This document shows positions 34,701-45,936 of a DNA stretch of 64,000 nt, one piece after another. Under the pieces are notes generated by a model. It had not been told where the DNA came from, made no database searches, and was given only the letters and a program-made list of their open reading frames with translations. The translations under genes were made by a program, and so were the position numbers. Source of the DNA: Opitutia bacterium (GTDB lineage: Bacteria > Verrucomicrobiota > Verrucomicrobiia > Opitutales > Seribacteraceae); the NCBI GenBank assembly GCA_018675995.1, contig JABGWZ010000105.1:1-64000 (forward strand), written 5' to 3'. Position 1 is the first letter of the stretch, and each line of letters opens with the position of its first letter.

Positions 34701-35849
34701 CGAATAATTGATGACTACCCCATTCCAGCAGGTGCGTTACTCCATTTCAAAGATGGCGATGCGGTAGAGGATGAAGCTCTTTTGGCACAATGGGATCCAT
34801 ATAATATTCCGATTCTTTCAGAAAAGAAAGGTGTTATTTCATTCGAAGATATGCTTCCAGGCGTAACGACTAAGGTAGAAAGAGATGCATCGGGTGGTCG
34901 ATCAATGGTTGTGATCGAGCATAAGGAAGATTTAAATCCTCAAGTCATTGTTAAAGATCCATCAGGTAACCCAATTGCAACTTATTCTGTACCAACTGGT
35001 GCACAAGTTGCTGTTGATGAAGGTACTCGAATTGACGCTGGATCAATTATTGCAAAGACTCCAAGACAAGCATCAAAAACACAAGATATTACCGGAGGAC
35101 TTCCTAGGGTGGCAGAACTCTTTGAAGCCCGTCGCCCTAAAGAAGGCAATGTAGGTCAAATGGCTAAAATTGATGGTATTGTTTCCGAGGCAGGAACATT
35201 ACGATCCAAAAAAAGGTTACTTGTTACTAACGAGGAATCAGGACAGGTTGAGGAACATTTAATTCCTCATGGTAAGCATGTTCTTGTTCAACCTGGTGAT
35301 TTTGCTCAAAAAGGTCAGTTGATTACTGAAGGTGCAAAAGACCCTCATGAAATCTTAGAGATACTCGGTCCATCTGCGGTTCAGGAATATTTAATTGAAG
35401 AAATTCAAAAAGTGTATCGTCTTCAAGGTGTTACTATCAATGACAAGCATTTAGAAGTAATTATTTCTCGAATGCTTTTTAAGGTACGCATAACTGATCC
35501 TGGTGACACAGAATTCTTTTGGGGTGATCAGGTAGACCGATTTGCTTTTATGGATGCAAACGAAGGTATTTCTGAAAAAGGTGGTAAGCCAGCAGAGGGA
35601 GAGCCCATATTGTTGGGAATTACTAAAGCCTCTCTTGAAACAGATAGCTTTATCTCTGCCGCATCTTTTCAAGAAACTACTCGTGTACTTACCAACGCAG
35701 CAACCCTCGGAAAGATTGATGATTTAAAAGGATTTAAGGAGAATGTCATTATGGGCCACCTAATTCCTGCAGGTACTGGACTTCCAAAATGGCGTAGGCT
35801 GAAAATTGATACCCTTGGCTCTGCTAAAGTGGAAGAAAAAACAGCATAG
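31758..35849 (+). CDS. rpoC: DNA-directed RNA polymerase beta' subunit
   Basis: [23 protein letters not shown] (Zn1), [37 protein letters not shown]. Confidence 0.98.
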   Translation: MSVEAVNEALGVEVGPMDRVSITVASPDVIRSWSKGEVKNPETINYRTFKPEPGGLFCQKIFGPVRDYECACGKYKRIKYKGVVCDRCGVEVTVSRVRRDRMGHIELAVPVSHIWFLKSMPSRLGLLLNMTAKSLERVLYYEQYMVTDPGNTPLEEKQLLSDKEFREAQDEFGDEFEAKMGAEAVRDVLARINLEDELEELYDQMHDTKSKQIKKKLASRLKVTQGFLHSGASPEWMVLDSIPVIPPDLRPLVPLEGGRFATSDLNDLYRRVINRNNRLKNLLQLKTPDVIIHNEKRMLQEAVDALFDNGRHGRAITGSGNRALKSLSDMLKGKQGRFRQNLLGKRVDYSGRSVIVIGPELKLHQCGLPKKMALILFEPFIIRRLKELGFVHTVRGARKMIESRSPEVWDILEEVTKGHPVLLNRAPTLHRLSIQAFEPVLIEGNAIRVHPLVCTAYNADFDGDQMAVHVPLSVEAIMEAKLLMMATHNIFSPSSGKPILTPSQDIVLGSYFLTMNPKNEPKEGERLPLLGSLEEALSALHEGVLNLHDWINMKNPDKGKQTLFGISKKSCVCTTVGRVLFNTIWPDELGFFNQPALKGDLGNLILETFRLRGKEETIESLDRLKEMGFDMATKAGISIGIFDMIIPPEKKQRITVARKEIDKVEDQFKKGIITRGERHNKIIDVWTTATDDIAKEVFACLDENMGKDTINPVFLMMDSGARGNRQQVRQLCGMRGLMAKPSGEIIEQPILASFREGLSVLEYFMSTHGARKGLADTALKTADAGYLTRKLCDVAMDCIIVRDDDDRRDGVVKKAIMEGDNEVVPLRDRIIGRYATDDIINPSNPSEKVLTSGSLITEEIASTIDALGITRVRVMSPLSSRIKNGLTALEYGIDPSTNSLVKQGSSVGIIAAQSIGEPGTQLTMRTFHIGGIASAGREDPVINVRKAGKLNYKGLRLVTLANDQQVTLNKTGSIQVLDEDDRIIDDYPIPAGALLHFKDGDAVEDEALLAQWDPYNIPILSEKKGVISFEDMLPGVTTKVERDASGGRSMVVIEHKEDLNPQVIVKDPSGNPIATYSVPTGAQVAVDEGTRIDAGSIIAKTPRQASKTQDITGGLPRVAELFEARRPKEGNVGQMAKIDGIVSEAGTLRSKKRLLVTNEESGQVEEHLIPHGKHVLVQPGDFAQKGQLITEGAKDPHEILEILGPSAVQEYLIEEIQKVYRLQGVTINDKHLEVIISRMLFKVRITDPGDTEFFWGDQVDRFAFMDANEGISEKGGKPAEGEPILLGITKASLETDSFISAASFQETTRVLTNAATLGKIDDLKGFKENVIMGHLIPAGTGLPKWRRLKIDTLGSAKVEEKTA

Positions 35850-35876
35850 TTAATTTTCAAAATAAAAATTTAATAC

Positions 35877-35904
35877 TTGAGAAATTTATCAAACCTGATA
35901 CTTT
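35877..35904 (+). promoter_or_regulatory. Candidate promoter upstream of rpsL
   Basis: TTGAGA - 16 bp - TACTTT; same -10 and spacing as the tuf candidate promoter. Confidence 0.45.
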
Positions 35905-35930
35905 AGCTACTTTTCCTTAATTTTCTACCC

Positions 35931-36305
35931 ATGCCCACAATAAACCAATTAGTTAGAAAAGGTCGTCGCATTCAAAAAGCGAAGACTAAATCGCCAGCAT
36001 TGAAAGCCTGTCCATTTCGTCGAGGAGTTTGCGTGCAAGTCACTACTCGTACACCTAAAAAACCTAATTCTGCTATTCGTAAGGTTGCAAAGGTTAGGTT
36101 AACTACAGGTCACGAGGTTATTGCATATATTCCCGATGAAGGGCACAACCTTCAAGAGCACAGTATTGTTTTATTACGTGGAGGCCGAGTAAAAGATTTG
36201 AATGGAGTTAGGTATCACATCGTCCGTGGTACTTTAGATTGCCAAGGTGTTGAAAAAAGAAGGAGAAGTCGTTCTAAATATGGCGTTAAGCGTCCTAGGA
36301 AATAG
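35931..36305 (+). CDS. rpsL: 30S ribosomal protein S12
   Basis: [38 protein letters not shown]. Confidence 0.97.
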   Translation: MPTINQLVRKGRRIQKAKTKSPALKACPFRRGVCVQVTTRTPKKPNSAIRKVAKVRLTTGHEVIAYIPDEGHNLQEHSIVLLRGGRVKDLNGVRYHIVRGTLDCQGVEKRRRSRSKYGVKRPRK

Positions 36306-36313
36306 TTTTTATT

Positions 36314-36787
36314 ATGTCACGCAGACGAAAAGCAGTTAAAAGACCAACTATGCCAGACCCCAGGCATGGCAGTCCGTTAGTTAGTACACTCATAAACGCA
36401 GTTATGCTAAGCGGTAAAAAAGCATTAGCACAGAGAATAGTTTATGGTGCTATTGAAAAAATGGCCGAAAAACTCGAGAAAGGAAATCCAGTCGATTTAG
36501 TTCTTGGAGCATTGGAAAACATTCGTCCTAAAATCGAGGTTAAAAGTAGGCGAGTTGGTGGGGCCACTTATCAAGTTCCAATAGAAGTTCCATATGAGCG
36601 CCAACAGAGCTTAGCATTTAGATGGGTCGTCAAAGCAGCAAGTGCTCGTAAGGGTGCCCCTATGTCTGACTCATTGGCAAGCGAACTTATTGACGCTTAT
36701 AATAACACAGGATCAGTCGTTAAAAAACGTGAAGAAACACACAAGATGGCACAAGCCAATCGTGCGTTTGCTCATTTGCGTTGGTAG
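36314..36787 (+). CDS. rpsG: 30S ribosomal protein S7
   Basis: S7 N-terminal [23 protein letters not shown]. Confidence 0.96.
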   Translation: MSRRRKAVKRPTMPDPRHGSPLVSTLINAVMLSGKKALAQRIVYGAIEKMAEKLEKGNPVDLVLGALENIRPKIEVKSRRVGGATYQVPIEVPYERQQSLAFRWVVKAASARKGAPMSDSLASELIDAYNNTGSVVKKREETHKMAQANRAFAHLRW

Positions 36788-36794
36788 TTTTTCT

Positions 36795-38951
36795 ATGAGC
36801 GATAAAGAAAATTTTTCAAAAGCTAATTCAGGCGAGCGTCCTACTGTCCTTGAGCACACTCGCAATATTGGTATTGCCGCCCACATCGATGCAGGTAAAA
36901 CTACTTGCACCGAGCGTGTTCTTTACTATTCAGGGGTTGTTCATAAAATTGGTGAAGTGCACGAAGGTGGAGCTACAACTGATTGGATGGAGCAAGAGCG
37001 CGAAAGGGGAATAACGATTACTTCTGCTGCAATTTCCTGTGGTTGGACAACAGTAGATGGTCCCTTTTCTTCAATTCCTCACCGCATTAACATAATCGAT
37101 ACCCCTGGACATGTTGACTTCACAGCCGAAGTAGAAAGATCTTTACGTGTTTTAGATGGTGCAGTTGGTGTGTTCACTTCTGTTGAAGGTGTCCAGCCTC
37201 AGTCTGAAACTGTTTGGCGACAAATGGACAAGTATAATGTTCCTCGCTTAGGATTCATTAATAAAATGGACCGCATGGGATCTGACTTCCTTGCCGCGGT
37301 AGGTACTATGAGGGATAAGCTAGGTGCAAATGCTCATCCTCTTTACCTTGCTATTGGTGCAGAAGAAAACTTTAAAGGTTTAGTTGATTTGGTTAAGATG
37401 GTTGCCTATGTTTATGATGAGTCTGACGCCTCTGGTGTTAGATTCACGGTTGAGGAAATACCATCTGATATGGAAGAATTGGCTACGGATTATCGTGAGT
37501 CATTAATTGAAGCGATTTCTGATTTTGATGATGATATTGCTAATAAATTCTTAGAGGGAATAGAAATCTCAGAGGATGAAATTAAGCTTGGTATCCGCAA
37601 GGCAACTTTGTCTTTAAAATTTATTGGAGTAATCCCTGGCAGTGCTTTCAAAAATAAAGGTGTTCAGATGTTGATGGATGCAGTTGTTGATTACTTACCA
37701 AGTCCACTTGACTTGCCACCAATGAAAGGTGAAGATTCTGACGAGAAGCCTGTTGAAGTTTCACCTGATGATGGGGCTAAAGTAGCTGGACTTGCTTTTA
37801 AGTTGATGTCAGACCCTTATGTAGGAAAATTAGTTTTTTATCGAATCTATCAAGGTACACTGAGGAAAGGTTCTACACTTTACAATCCGCGGACTAGAAA
37901 AAGTGAAAGAGTCTCGCGTTTGATGGTCATGAAAGCAAATGACCGCGAGGATATTGATGTAGCTTATTCGGGTGATATATGTGCCCTGATAGGCGTAAAG
38001 GATGTTGTTACCGGTGACACATTAGCAGATAAGGATTTAGATCTAAGGCTTGAACCACCGAGTTTTCCCGAGCCAGTTATATCCATGTCTATTGAACCCG
38101 CAACTAAGGCGGATCAGGAAAAAATGGGTATCGGTCTTCAGCGACTAGCGGAAGAAGATCCAACATTCGGCTTGTCCACAAATGAAGAAACTGGTCAGAC
38201 GATTATTTCCGGAATGGGTGAATTGCACCTCGATATAATCAGAGATCGTTTGTTTCGGGAATTTAAAGTTGACGCTAACGCAGGTAAACCGCAGATAGCT
38301 TATCGCGAAACCATGCTAAAGTCTTCGGAAGGCAATGGTAAATTTATACGTCAATCAGGTGGTCGTGGTCAGTATGGTCATGCTGTTATTAAGATGGAGC
38401 CGCTTGAAAAAGGTAAAGGAATTGAACTGGAAAACAAAATAGTTGGTGGTTCAATTCCCAAGGAGTTTATAAAACCCACTTTTGATGGTATTAAAGAAGC
38501 AGCTTTATCTGGTGTCGTTGCAGGCTATCCTGTAATAGATTTTAAAATTACACTATATGATGGCTCATTTCATGATGTTGATTCATCTGAAATGGCTTTC
38601 AAGATGGCAGGTATATTTGCCTTTAAGGATGCTATGAAAAATGCAAATCCAATTTTACTTGAACCAATCATGAAGGTTGAGGTCTCTACTCCTGAAGATT
38701 ATCAAGGGGAACTCATGGGTGACCTTAATCGTAGGCGTGGTCAAATTCAAGGAATGGAAACTCGTGGTAATGCTTGTGTTATTCAAGCATTTGTTCCTTT
38801 GGAAAATATGTTTGGGTACTCTACCGACATGAGATCACTATCATCAGGCAGAGCAGACTACTCTATGACTCCATCTCATTTTGAACAGGTACCTCAAAGC
38901 CTTGTTCAAACTATTGTTGAAACCTCAAGCAGAGAACCTGCAAGAACATAA
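36795..38951 (+). CDS. fusA: Elongation factor G
   Basis: [27 protein letters not shown]; start at 36795 after rpsG stop. Confidence 0.96.
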   Translation: MSDKENFSKANSGERPTVLEHTRNIGIAAHIDAGKTTCTERVLYYSGVVHKIGEVHEGGATTDWMEQERERGITITSAAISCGWTTVDGPFSSIPHRINIIDTPGHVDFTAEVERSLRVLDGAVGVFTSVEGVQPQSETVWRQMDKYNVPRLGFINKMDRMGSDFLAAVGTMRDKLGANAHPLYLAIGAEENFKGLVDLVKMVAYVYDESDASGVRFTVEEIPSDMEELATDYRESLIEAISDFDDDIANKFLEGIEISEDEIKLGIRKATLSLKFIGVIPGSAFKNKGVQMLMDAVVDYLPSPLDLPPMKGEDSDEKPVEVSPDDGAKVAGLAFKLMSDPYVGKLVFYRIYQGTLRKGSTLYNPRTRKSERVSRLMVMKANDREDIDVAYSGDICALIGVKDVVTGDTLADKDLDLRLEPPSFPEPVISMSIEPATKADQEKMGIGLQRLAEEDPTFGLSTNEETGQTIISGMGELHLDIIRDRLFREFKVDANAGKPQIAYRETMLKSSEGNGKFIRQSGGRGQYGHAVIKMEPLEKGKGIELENKIVGGSIPKEFIKPTFDGIKEAALSGVVAGYPVIDFKITLYDGSFHDVDSSEMAFKMAGIFAFKDAMKNANPILLEPIMKVEVSTPEDYQGELMGDLNRRRGQIQGMETRGNACVIQAFVPLENMFGYSTDMRSLSSGRADYSMTPSHFEQVPQSLVQTIVETSSREPART

Positions 38952-38960
38952 TTACTTTAA

Positions 38961-39269
38961 ATGAACGGACAGCGCATACGCATTAAACTTCGTGGTTTTG
39001 ATTACCGCGTTATTGATCAGTCTGCTAGTGATATTGTAGACACCGCAAAAAGAACAGGTGCTCGCGTTGCGGGTCCTATCCCTATGCCTACAAGAATCGA
39101 AAGATACACTGTAAATCGCTCACCTCATGTTGACAAGAAGTCCATGGATCAATTTGAGCTAAGAACTCACAAACGCCTTATAGACATCATTGAGCCAACT
39201 GTCCAAACAGTTGACGAACTAAAAAAACTTAACTTACCCGCAGGAGTCGAAATTAACATTAACGTATAG
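38961..39269 (+). CDS. rpsJ: 30S ribosomal protein S10
   Basis: [35 protein letters not shown]. Confidence 0.96.
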   Translation: MNGQRIRIKLRGFDYRVIDQSASDIVDTAKRTGARVAGPIPMPTRIERYTVNRSPHVDKKSMDQFELRTHKRLIDIIEPTVQTVDELKKLNLPAGVEININV

Positions 39270-39273
39270 AAAA

Positions 39274-39293
39274 AAAGGTTACAAATAACCTTT
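39274..39293 (+). promoter_or_regulatory. Perfect 8-bp hairpin in rpsJ-rplC spacer
   Basis: AAAGGTTA-CAAA-TAACCTTT. Confidence 0.5.
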
Positions 39294-39336
39294 AACGCAG
39301 GTTTATAAATGATTAAAACCCCCTGCCGCTTAAAGA

Positions 39337-39984
39337 ATGAAACTTGAATTACTAGGAAAAAAACTTGGCATGAGCCAAGTCTACGACGCTGACAACAATC
39401 TTGTTCCAGTCACGATCATCGAAGCTGGTCCTTGCCCGGTTTTGCAGATCAAAACAGTTGAACATGACGGATATAATGCTGTTCAAATCGGGTACAACCC
39501 TAATGGGAAATCTCCGAATAAAACAAATGCATGTGCAAATGGTCATGCAAAAAAAGCGAAGACTGAAACCCAACAAGTTTCACAGGAGTTTCGCTTAGAT
39601 GATGATCATGAGTTTAAAATTGGTACCAACATAACTGTTGATGATTTTAAATCCGTTGAGAAAGTAGATATTGTCTCTAAAACAAAGGGTAAAGGTTTTC
39701 AAGGGGTTGTGAAGAGATGGAATTTTGGTGGCGGTCCAGCATCCCATGGTTCTATGTTTCATCGAAGAGGGGGATCTTATGGATTATGCCAGTGGCCTGG
39801 TAGAATTTTCAAAAATAAAAAAATGCCTGGCCACATGGGTGATAAAAGTCGGACAACACAAAACCTAAAGGTTGTGAAAGTTCTACCCGAAAAAAACATT
39901 CTACTTATTAAAGGTAGCGTGCCAGGGCATAAAGGTTGTATTATTACTCTTCGTATTGCAAAGAAGACCACTCAAAAAGGATAA
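39337..39984 (+). CDS. rplC: 50S ribosomal protein L3
   Basis: L3 motif WPGRIFKNKKMPGHMGDKSRTTQNLKVVKV. Confidence 0.95.
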   Translation: MKLELLGKKLGMSQVYDADNNLVPVTIIEAGPCPVLQIKTVEHDGYNAVQIGYNPNGKSPNKTNACANGHAKKAKTETQQVSQEFRLDDDHEFKIGTNITVDDFKSVEKVDIVSKTKGKGFQGVVKRWNFGGGPASHGSMFHRRGGSYGLCQWPGRIFKNKKMPGHMGDKSRTTQNLKVVKVLPEKNILLIKGSVPGHKGCIITLRIAKKTTQKG

Positions 39985-39986
39985 TA

Positions 39987-40628
39987 ATGAAATTTAAGTT
40001 TTTTAATTCAGATGGATCTGCAAACGGTGATAAAGAAATCGACAACTTCCCGATTCTCGATGGTGATAAAGGTGTTGATGCACTTAGGCAGTCTATTATT
40101 GCGGTTCATGCAAACCAAAGACAGGGGAATGCTTCTACAAAAGTTCGTTCTGAAGTAAGAGGTTCTGGTAAGAAAATTTACAGGCAAAAAGGTTTAGGTG
40201 TCGGACGTGCTGGAGACAAAAAAGCAACCCAACGCCGTGGTGGAGGAGTTGTATTCGGTCCTAGACCACGCTCATACAGTCAAAAACTTAATAAGAAACT
40301 TAAGATGCTTGCTATGAAGAGAGCGTTAGTTGATCAGGCAAATTCCTCAAATATTGTCCTTATTGATGAGTGGAAGGTTTCTGAAGCTAAGACAAAGATT
40401 TTTCATGGAATTATGAAAAAAATTGTCCCAGATGCTACAAAAGTTCTTGCGATTGATGATTCATTTGACGATCAGTTCGCTTTAGCTGCACGAAATCTGC
40501 CGACAGCTCGTCTAGGAAGAGCACAAGACCTAGGCCCGTTAGACATTGTTCAATGTGACCAAATAATACTTAGCATGAAGGGCCTCGATATCCTACTCGC
40601 TAAATTTAATACGGAGAAAGCCAATTAA
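39987..40628 (+). CDS. rplD: 50S ribosomal protein L4
   Basis: RQKGLGVGRAGDKKATQRRGGGVVFGPRPR; start MKFKFF at 39987. Confidence 0.95.
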   Translation: MKFKFFNSDGSANGDKEIDNFPILDGDKGVDALRQSIIAVHANQRQGNASTKVRSEVRGSGKKIYRQKGLGVGRAGDKKATQRRGGGVVFGPRPRSYSQKLNKKLKMLAMKRALVDQANSSNIVLIDEWKVSEAKTKIFHGIMKKIVPDATKVLAIDDSFDDQFALAARNLPTARLGRAQDLGPLDIVQCDQIILSMKGLDILLAKFNTEKAN

Positions 40629-40918
40629 TGAAAGAAGCAGTTACCATTCTTAAGGAGTCACTTCTCACGGAGAAAGCAACAATGCTTTCATCCAATCTAA
40701 ACCAATATTTATTCTCGGTTGTCTCAACTGCTACAAAACCAAACATTAAAAGGGCGATTGAGAGTACATTCAGCGTTAAGGTTTTAAAAGTTAACACCAT
40801 AAATGTTAAACCTAAGTCAAAACGTGATCGAACAAGACGTAATAAGCTTGGTTTCAAGAGCGGAATGAAAAAAGCAATCGTTACCCTTCAGTCTGGTGAC
40901 AGTATTGATTTAGCCTAG
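40628..40918 (+). CDS. rplW: 50S ribosomal protein L23
   Basis: LLTEKA...YLFSVVSTATKPNIKRAIE. Confidence 0.94.
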   Translation: MKEAVTILKESLLTEKATMLSSNLNQYLFSVVSTATKPNIKRAIESTFSVKVLKVNTINVKPKSKRDRTRRNKLGFKSGMKKAIVTLQSGDSIDLA

Positions 40919-40930
40919 GAGATTTAGTTT

Positions 40931-41770
40931 ATGCCAATTTTACAACAAAAACCAGTCACTCCTTCAGGAAGGTTTTTCCTTAAGAATAAAGTTGATCTCG
41001 CAAAAAAGAGACCTGAGCGTTCTTTAACAAAGTGTGTACATCGTAAAAAAGGTCGTAATGCATACGGTCGTATTACTTCAAGACGCCGTGGTGGTGGCCA
41101 TAAAAGACTTTACAGGCAAATTGATTTTCGGAGAGAACAAATTGATCAACCTTCAAAAGTGTTAGCTTTGGAGTATGATCCCAATCGCACAGCACATCTT
41201 GCTTTGCTTGAGTTTGAAGATGGCACAAAAACATATATACTTGCTCCCACATCTGTATCAGTCGGTGATACCCTGTTAAGTTCAAATCAAAAAATTGATT
41301 TCAAACCTGGTAATGCCCTTCCTCTTAATCTAATTCCTCTTGGCACAAAGGTACATTGTGTTGAAATGTTGCCCGGGGCAGGTGCAAAATTAGCAAGATC
41401 AGCAGGTTGCGAGGTGCGCTTAATTTCTGTTGATGGAAATCATGCTTCTTTAAAAATGCCGAGTGGTGAAATTCGTTTAGTTAAAGAAACATGCCGTGCC
41501 ACAATTGGTTCGGTTGGTAATTCTGCACACCAAAAATCTACTATCGGTAAAGCCGGAAGAAATCGCTGGAAAGGTCGCAGACCAAGGGTTCGTGGCGTAG
41601 CGATGAATCCTGTTGATCACCCAATGGGTGGTGGTGAAGGTAGGACATCAGGCGGTGGGCACCCTTCATCTCCTTGGGGGCAATTGTCAAAGGGATTTCC
41701 AACAAGAAAAAAATCGAAACCTTCTAATTCTCAGATACTTGTTCGTCGAAATGGGCGAAGAGTTAAATAA
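40931..41770 (+). CDS. rplB: 50S ribosomal protein L2
   Basis: RGVAMNPVDHPMGGGEGRTSGGGHPSSPWG. Confidence 0.96.
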   Translation: MPILQQKPVTPSGRFFLKNKVDLAKKRPERSLTKCVHRKKGRNAYGRITSRRRGGGHKRLYRQIDFRREQIDQPSKVLALEYDPNRTAHLALLEFEDGTKTYILAPTSVSVGDTLLSSNQKIDFKPGNALPLNLIPLGTKVHCVEMLPGAGAKLARSAGCEVRLISVDGNHASLKMPSGEIRLVKETCRATIGSVGNSAHQKSTIGKAGRNRWKGRRPRVRGVAMNPVDHPMGGGEGRTSGGGHPSSPWGQLSKGFPTRKKSKPSNSQILVRRNGRRVK

Positions 41771-41782
41771 CAAATTTATCCT

Positions 41783-42052
41783 ATGACGCGTTCTATTAAA
41801 AAAGGCTTTTTCGTTGAGCCAGGCCTTATGAAAAAAGTGATGAAAGCACAAAATGCAGGTGATCGTAAACCTATAAAAACATGGTCACGAAAGTCCACTA
41901 TTACTCCCGATTTTGTAGGCTTAAACTTTACTGTTCATAATGGTAAGAGTTTCCTACCTGTATATGTGACTGAAAATATGGTTGGTCATAAATTAGGCGA
42001 GTTTTCGGCCACCCGCTCTTTCAAATCACACAATCCTCACACCCAGAAATAA
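41783..42052 (+). CDS. rpsS: 30S ribosomal protein S19
   Basis: [10 protein letters not shown]..., [22 protein letters not shown]. Confidence 0.96.
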   Translation: MTRSIKKGFFVEPGLMKKVMKAQNAGDRKPIKTWSRKSTITPDFVGLNFTVHNGKSFLPVYVTENMVGHKLGEFSATRSFKSHNPHTQK

Positions 42053-42060
42053 AATATATC

Positions 42061-42396
42061 ATGGAAGTAAAATCGTATTCAAAATATATGAGGATTTCTC
42101 CTAAGAAAGCACGTGAAGTTGCTAGGATTTTACCCGGTAAAAAGGTAACCGAAGGTGTATCCTTGTTAAAATATATTCCACGAAAAGCAGCACGGCTTTT
42201 AGACAAAACTTTAAAATCAGCAATGGCGAATGCAGAGAATAATGATAATCTTAATGCAGATGATTTATTCATCAAGGAAGCGATTATTGAGGAAGGCCCT
42301 GCTTTGAAAAGATTTAGGCCCTGTGCTAGGGGTTCATCTCACCCTTACAAAAAACGTATGAGTCACATACGTATTGTTTTAACAGACGAAGCTTAA
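42061..42396 (+). CDS. rplV: 50S ribosomal protein L22
   Basis: RISPKKAREVARIL, HIRIVLTDE. Confidence 0.95.
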   Translation: MEVKSYSKYMRISPKKAREVARILPGKKVTEGVSLLKYIPRKAARLLDKTLKSAMANAENNDNLNADDLFIKEAIIEEGPALKRFRPCARGSSHPYKKRMSHIRIVLTDEA

Positions 42397-42401
42397 TTAT
42401 T

Positions 42402-43037
42402 ATGGGACAAAAAGTTAATCCAATAGGTTTTCGTTTAGGTGTTAGGCGTAATTGGAGTGCTCGTTGGTATGCCAACAAGCATGATTACTCTAAATTTCTT
42501 GAAGAAGATAATTTAATAAGAGCGTTTCTTGAGAAAAAACTACGATTTGCATCTGTGCCAAGAATAGTAATTGAGAGAGCATCAAGCAGAACTCGCGTTA
42601 CTATTTGGACAGCACGTCCTGGTATTGTTATTGGTCGTAAAGGACAAGAATTGGATACCCTTAGGGATTCCCTGAACAAGAATATTGGCAATGACATTAG
42701 ACTTGAAATACAGGAAATTAAGAAACCTGATTTAGTTGCGTCATTAGTTGCTGAAAATGTTGCGTTACAATTAGAGCGAAGGATTGCATTTAGAAGAGCG
42801 ATGAAAAAAGCGGTTCAAACGACTATGTCAATGGGTGCTGAAGGGATTCGTATTCAATGTGCTGGTCGTTTAGGTGGTGCTGATATTGCAAGAACTGAAC
42901 AGGCAAGAGAAGGCAGGGTGCCACTCCATACACTCCGCGAAAATATTGATTATGGTCTCGTAGAGGCAAATACAGTTTATGGCATCATTGGTATAAAGTG
43001 CTGGGTATGCCTTAAGGACGAAGATAAAATTTTCTAA
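42402..43037 (+). CDS. rpsC: 30S ribosomal protein S3
   Basis: [45 protein letters not shown]. Confidence 0.96.
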   Translation: MGQKVNPIGFRLGVRRNWSARWYANKHDYSKFLEEDNLIRAFLEKKLRFASVPRIVIERASSRTRVTIWTARPGIVIGRKGQELDTLRDSLNKNIGNDIRLEIQEIKKPDLVASLVAENVALQLERRIAFRRAMKKAVQTTMSMGAEGIRIQCAGRLGGADIARTEQAREGRVPLHTLRENIDYGLVEANTVYGIIGIKCWVCLKDEDKIF

Positions 43038-43048
43038 ATCATCTTGTT

Positions 43049-43471
43049 ATGCCTAAATTACTTCCATCCCGTACAAAATATAGAAAAGTTTTTAAAGGCC
43101 GCGTGCGTGGTACAGCTTCAAGGGGGAATACCGTTTCCTTCGGAGAGTTTGGTATTCAATCTTTAACGCGTGGCAGAATGACTTCTAACCAAATTGAATC
43201 AGCACGTGTTGCTATCAATCGCCACCTTAAAAGAAAAGGTAAAGTGTGGATCCGAGTATTTCCCCACAAACCTGTAACTAAAAAGCCAGCTGAAACAAGG
43301 CAGGGAAAGGGAAAAGGCCCCGTAGATCATTGGGTTGCTGTTATTAAACCGGGCCATGTTCTTTTCGAAATTGCAGGTTGTTCATTAACTCTAGCACGAG
43401 AAGCACTTGGTCTCGCAGACGCAAAACTTCCTTTTCGTTGCCGTCTTGTTCAACGAAAACAAACTTTTTAA
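43049..43471 (+). CDS. rplP: 50S ribosomal protein L16
   Basis: L16 [26 protein letters not shown]. Confidence 0.96.
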   Translation: MPKLLPSRTKYRKVFKGRVRGTASRGNTVSFGEFGIQSLTRGRMTSNQIESARVAINRHLKRKGKVWIRVFPHKPVTKKPAETRQGKGKGPVDHWVAVIKPGHVLFEIAGCSLTLAREALGLADAKLPFRCRLVQRKQTF

Positions 43472-43477
43472 TTTTTC

Positions 43478-43675
43478 ATGAAAATTTCAGAAATTAACGA
43501 TTTATCAGATACCGAGCTTGAGATGAAATTTCGAGAACTTGGAAAAGAATTGCTAGATCTTCAGATAAGAAAACAAACTGGTCAGGTCGAAAAGCCTCAC
43601 CTTATTAAAAGTATTCGTAGAGATCGGGCTAAAATTTTAACAGTATTAACTCAACTTAAGTCAAAAAGTGCTTAA
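43478..43675 (+). CDS. rpmC: 50S ribosomal protein L29
   Basis: Position plus L29-like ELGKELLDLQIRKQTGQVEKPHLIKSIRRDRAKILTV. Confidence 0.93.
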   Translation: MKISEINDLSDTELEMKFRELGKELLDLQIRKQTGQVEKPHLIKSIRRDRAKILTVLTQLKSKSA

Positions 43676-43687
43676 CCATAAATTTGT

Positions 43688-43960
43688 ATGACTACTGAAG
43701 ATATAAGAAATAACCGAAAAGAATTAATCGGTTTGGTAAGAGCAAAAACCGGAGACAAGTCGGTGAAGGTTGTTTACGAATACAAAACGCCCCACCCTCT
43801 TTATAAGAAGGAGATACGGAGAAAAACCACGGTACATGTCCATGATGAAAAGAATGATTCATCAGTTGGCGACAAAGTTAAAATAACATCCACTAGGCCT
43901 TTGAGTAAACTTAAGCGTTGGCGGATATCGCAGATTATTGAAAAAGCCCCCGTATTATAA
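43688..43960 (+). CDS. rpsQ: 30S ribosomal protein S17
   Basis: LIGLVRAKTGDKSVKVV, DKVKITSTRPLSKLKRWRI. Confidence 0.94.
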   Translation: MTTEDIRNNRKELIGLVRAKTGDKSVKVVYEYKTPHPLYKKEIRRKTTVHVHDEKNDSSVGDKVKITSTRPLSKLKRWRISQIIEKAPVL

Positions 43961-43966
43961 ATTGCC

Positions 43967-44329
43967 ATGATTCAATTACTAAGTAGATTAAATGTTGCTG
44001 ATAATACGGGTGCAAAAAAAGTTCGTATGATTCGCAGGATTGGTCAAAATAAGAAAACTGCCTCAATTGGTGATATCATAGTTTGTCATGTTAAAGAAAG
44101 TTCGACTGAAGCTTCAGTCAAAAAAGGCACTGTAGTTAGAGCACTGGTAGTTCGTACCAAATCTCCTGTACGAAGAAGAGATGGTAGTTATTTAAGGTTT
44201 GATGAAAATGCGTGCGTGATTGTTAATGATGATGGTACGCCGAAAGGGACTCGTATTTTCGGTCCGGTTGCACGCGAATTGCGCCTTAAGTTTATGAAAA
44301 TAATTTCACTTGCTCCGGAGGTTTTGTAA
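43967..44329 (+). CDS. rplN: 50S ribosomal protein L14
   Basis: [25 protein letters not shown]. Confidence 0.96.
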   Translation: MIQLLSRLNVADNTGAKKVRMIRRIGQNKKTASIGDIIVCHVKESSTEASVKKGTVVRALVVRTKSPVRRRDGSYLRFDENACVIVNDDGTPKGTRIFGPVARELRLKFMKIISLAPEVL

Positions 44330-44331
44330 TC

Positions 44332-44568
44332 ATGTCAAAGAATATAAAAAAAGGTATTGAAGTTGTTGTTATTGCTGGTGACCATAAGGGAAAAAAAGGA
44401 AAAATTCTTCATGTAAACCGCGTTAAAAATAGGGTTTTAGTTGAGAGTGTTAACATGATAAAGAAACACGAAAAAAAATCTCAGGATAACCCCCAAGGTT
44501 CAATTGTCGAAAGAGAATCATCAATTCACATTTCAAATGTAAAACCTGCTGTACTAGCTAAAAAATAG
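44332..44568 (+). CDS. rplX: 50S ribosomal protein L24
   Basis: [21 protein letters not shown]. Confidence 0.94.
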   Translation: MSKNIKKGIEVVVIAGDHKGKKGKILHVNRVKNRVLVESVNMIKKHEKKSQDNPQGSIVERESSIHISNVKPAVLAKK

Positions 44569-44601
44569 TATTTCATATTACCCTTAAATATATAAAGATT
44601 A

Positions 44602-45177
44602 ATGAGTGTTCCTGAACTTAAAAAGATTTACTTAGAAGAAGTTGTTCCAGCTCTTCAAAAAAATTGTGGTTTTCAAAATTTACATCAAGTACCCAAAATT
44701 GATAAAGTGGTACTGAATAGTTCTTTTGGTGTTGAATTAGATAAAAACGGTATTGAAGAACTTCGTAAAGATATAACTGCACTCTCTGGGCAGGCTCCAA
44801 TCGTGATTAAGGCAAAGATGAGTGTATCTAATTTCAAATTAAGAGAAGGGATGCCTGTTGGAATCAAAGTTACTCTTCGGGGTAATGTTATGTGGGAGTT
44901 TCTTCTTAGGTTAATTGCAATTGCCCTTCCTAACATCCGTGATTTTAGAGGTGTATCTTCCAAACTAGATGGTTTGGGAAATTATACATTAGGAATAATC
45001 GACCACAGTATTTTTCCTGAAATTAACGTAGAACGCCAAAGAACAAATACCGGGCTTGATATTTCAATCGTCACCACTGCTCAGAATGATGAGCACGGAA
45101 AAGAACTCCTGCAACTTCTTGGTATGCCTTTCCGGAAGCAACCAACTCAAACTTCAAGCGAGCAAAAAGCTGCTTAA
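44602..45177 (+). CDS. rplE: 50S ribosomal protein L5
   Basis: [23 protein letters not shown]. Confidence 0.95.
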   Translation: MSVPELKKIYLEEVVPALQKNCGFQNLHQVPKIDKVVLNSSFGVELDKNGIEELRKDITALSGQAPIVIKAKMSVSNFKLREGMPVGIKVTLRGNVMWEFLLRLIAIALPNIRDFRGVSSKLDGLGNYTLGIIDHSIFPEINVERQRTNTGLDISIVTTAQNDEHGKELLQLLGMPFRKQPTQTSSEQKAA

Positions 45178-45190
45178 CATTTTCATAACT

Positions 45191-45496
45191 ATGGCTAAGA
45201 AATCAGTAATTCATCGAAACAAGAAAAGGGAAATGCTCGTCGCAAAATATGCCGCAAAACGAGCATCTTTAAAGAAGATATTAACTGACCCTAATACTTC
45301 TGAGGAAGAATTTTATATAGCACAGGCAAAGCTAACAAAACTCCCTAAAAATTCTTCTCCTGTAAGGCTTGTTAATCGTTGTACCTTGACGGGTAGGTCT
45401 AGAGCTACGATTCGGAAATTTGGCCTTTCTAGAATTTCTTTTAGAGAACTTGCATTACAAGGCAAGATCCCTGGTGTTATTAAAGCATCTTGGTAA
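45191..45496 (+). CDS. rpsN: 30S ribosomal protein S14 (long, zinc-less form)
   Basis: [27 protein letters not shown]; no CxxC pair; start [10 protein letters not shown] at 45191. Confidence 0.95.
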   Translation: MAKKSVIHRNKKREMLVAKYAAKRASLKKILTDPNTSEEEFYIAQAKLTKLPKNSSPVRLVNRCTLTGRSRATIRKFGLSRISFRELALQGKIPGVIKASW

Positions 45497-45517
45497 ATAA
45501 TTTTAATTTAATTCATT

Positions 45518-45916
45518 ATGTCAGTACACGATACCATTGGTGATTTTATAACCGTTATCAGAAACGCAGGCCAAGCCGGCAAAGTAACCTGTAGTTACCC
45601 TCATTCTAATTTAAGATTAGGTATTGCACAGATTCTAAAATCCCGCGGATTTGTTGAAAATTGTGACGAAGAGTCAACGCCTGCAGGCCACAAAAATATA
45701 CAAATTACTTTAAAGTATATCGACGGAGAACATGCAATTCGGGGTATTAACCGCGTTAGCACACCTGGCAGACGTACTTATTGCGGATATCGTGATATAC
45801 CACGTGTTTTGGGAGGTCTTGGAATTTCAATTCTCAGTACGCCTAATGGTGTTATTGATGACAAAGCAGCTAGAAAAAGCAAACTCGGTGGGGAAATTCT
45901 CTGCAGCGTTTGGTAA
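45518..45916 (+). CDS. rpsH: 30S ribosomal protein S8
   Basis: S8 C-terminal GISILSTPNGVIDDKAARKSKLGGEILCSVW. Confidence 0.95.
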   Translation: MSVHDTIGDFITVIRNAGQAGKVTCSYPHSNLRLGIAQILKSRGFVENCDEESTPAGHKNIQITLKYIDGEHAIRGINRVSTPGRRTYCGYRDIPRVLGGLGISILSTPNGVIDDKAARKSKLGGEILCSVW

Positions 45917-45936
45917 CTATCTTAAATTTATTTATA

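Noticed and set aside
36642-36794. N-terminal extension of fusA overlapping rpsG as in the ORF track
   Set aside because: The EF-G start MSDKENF at 36795 follows the rpsG stop; extension residues are an alternative frame of rpsG
45056-45190. Extended rpsN start inside rplE
   Set aside because: Canonical S14 start [12 protein letters not shown] at 45191; upstream part is rplE in another frame
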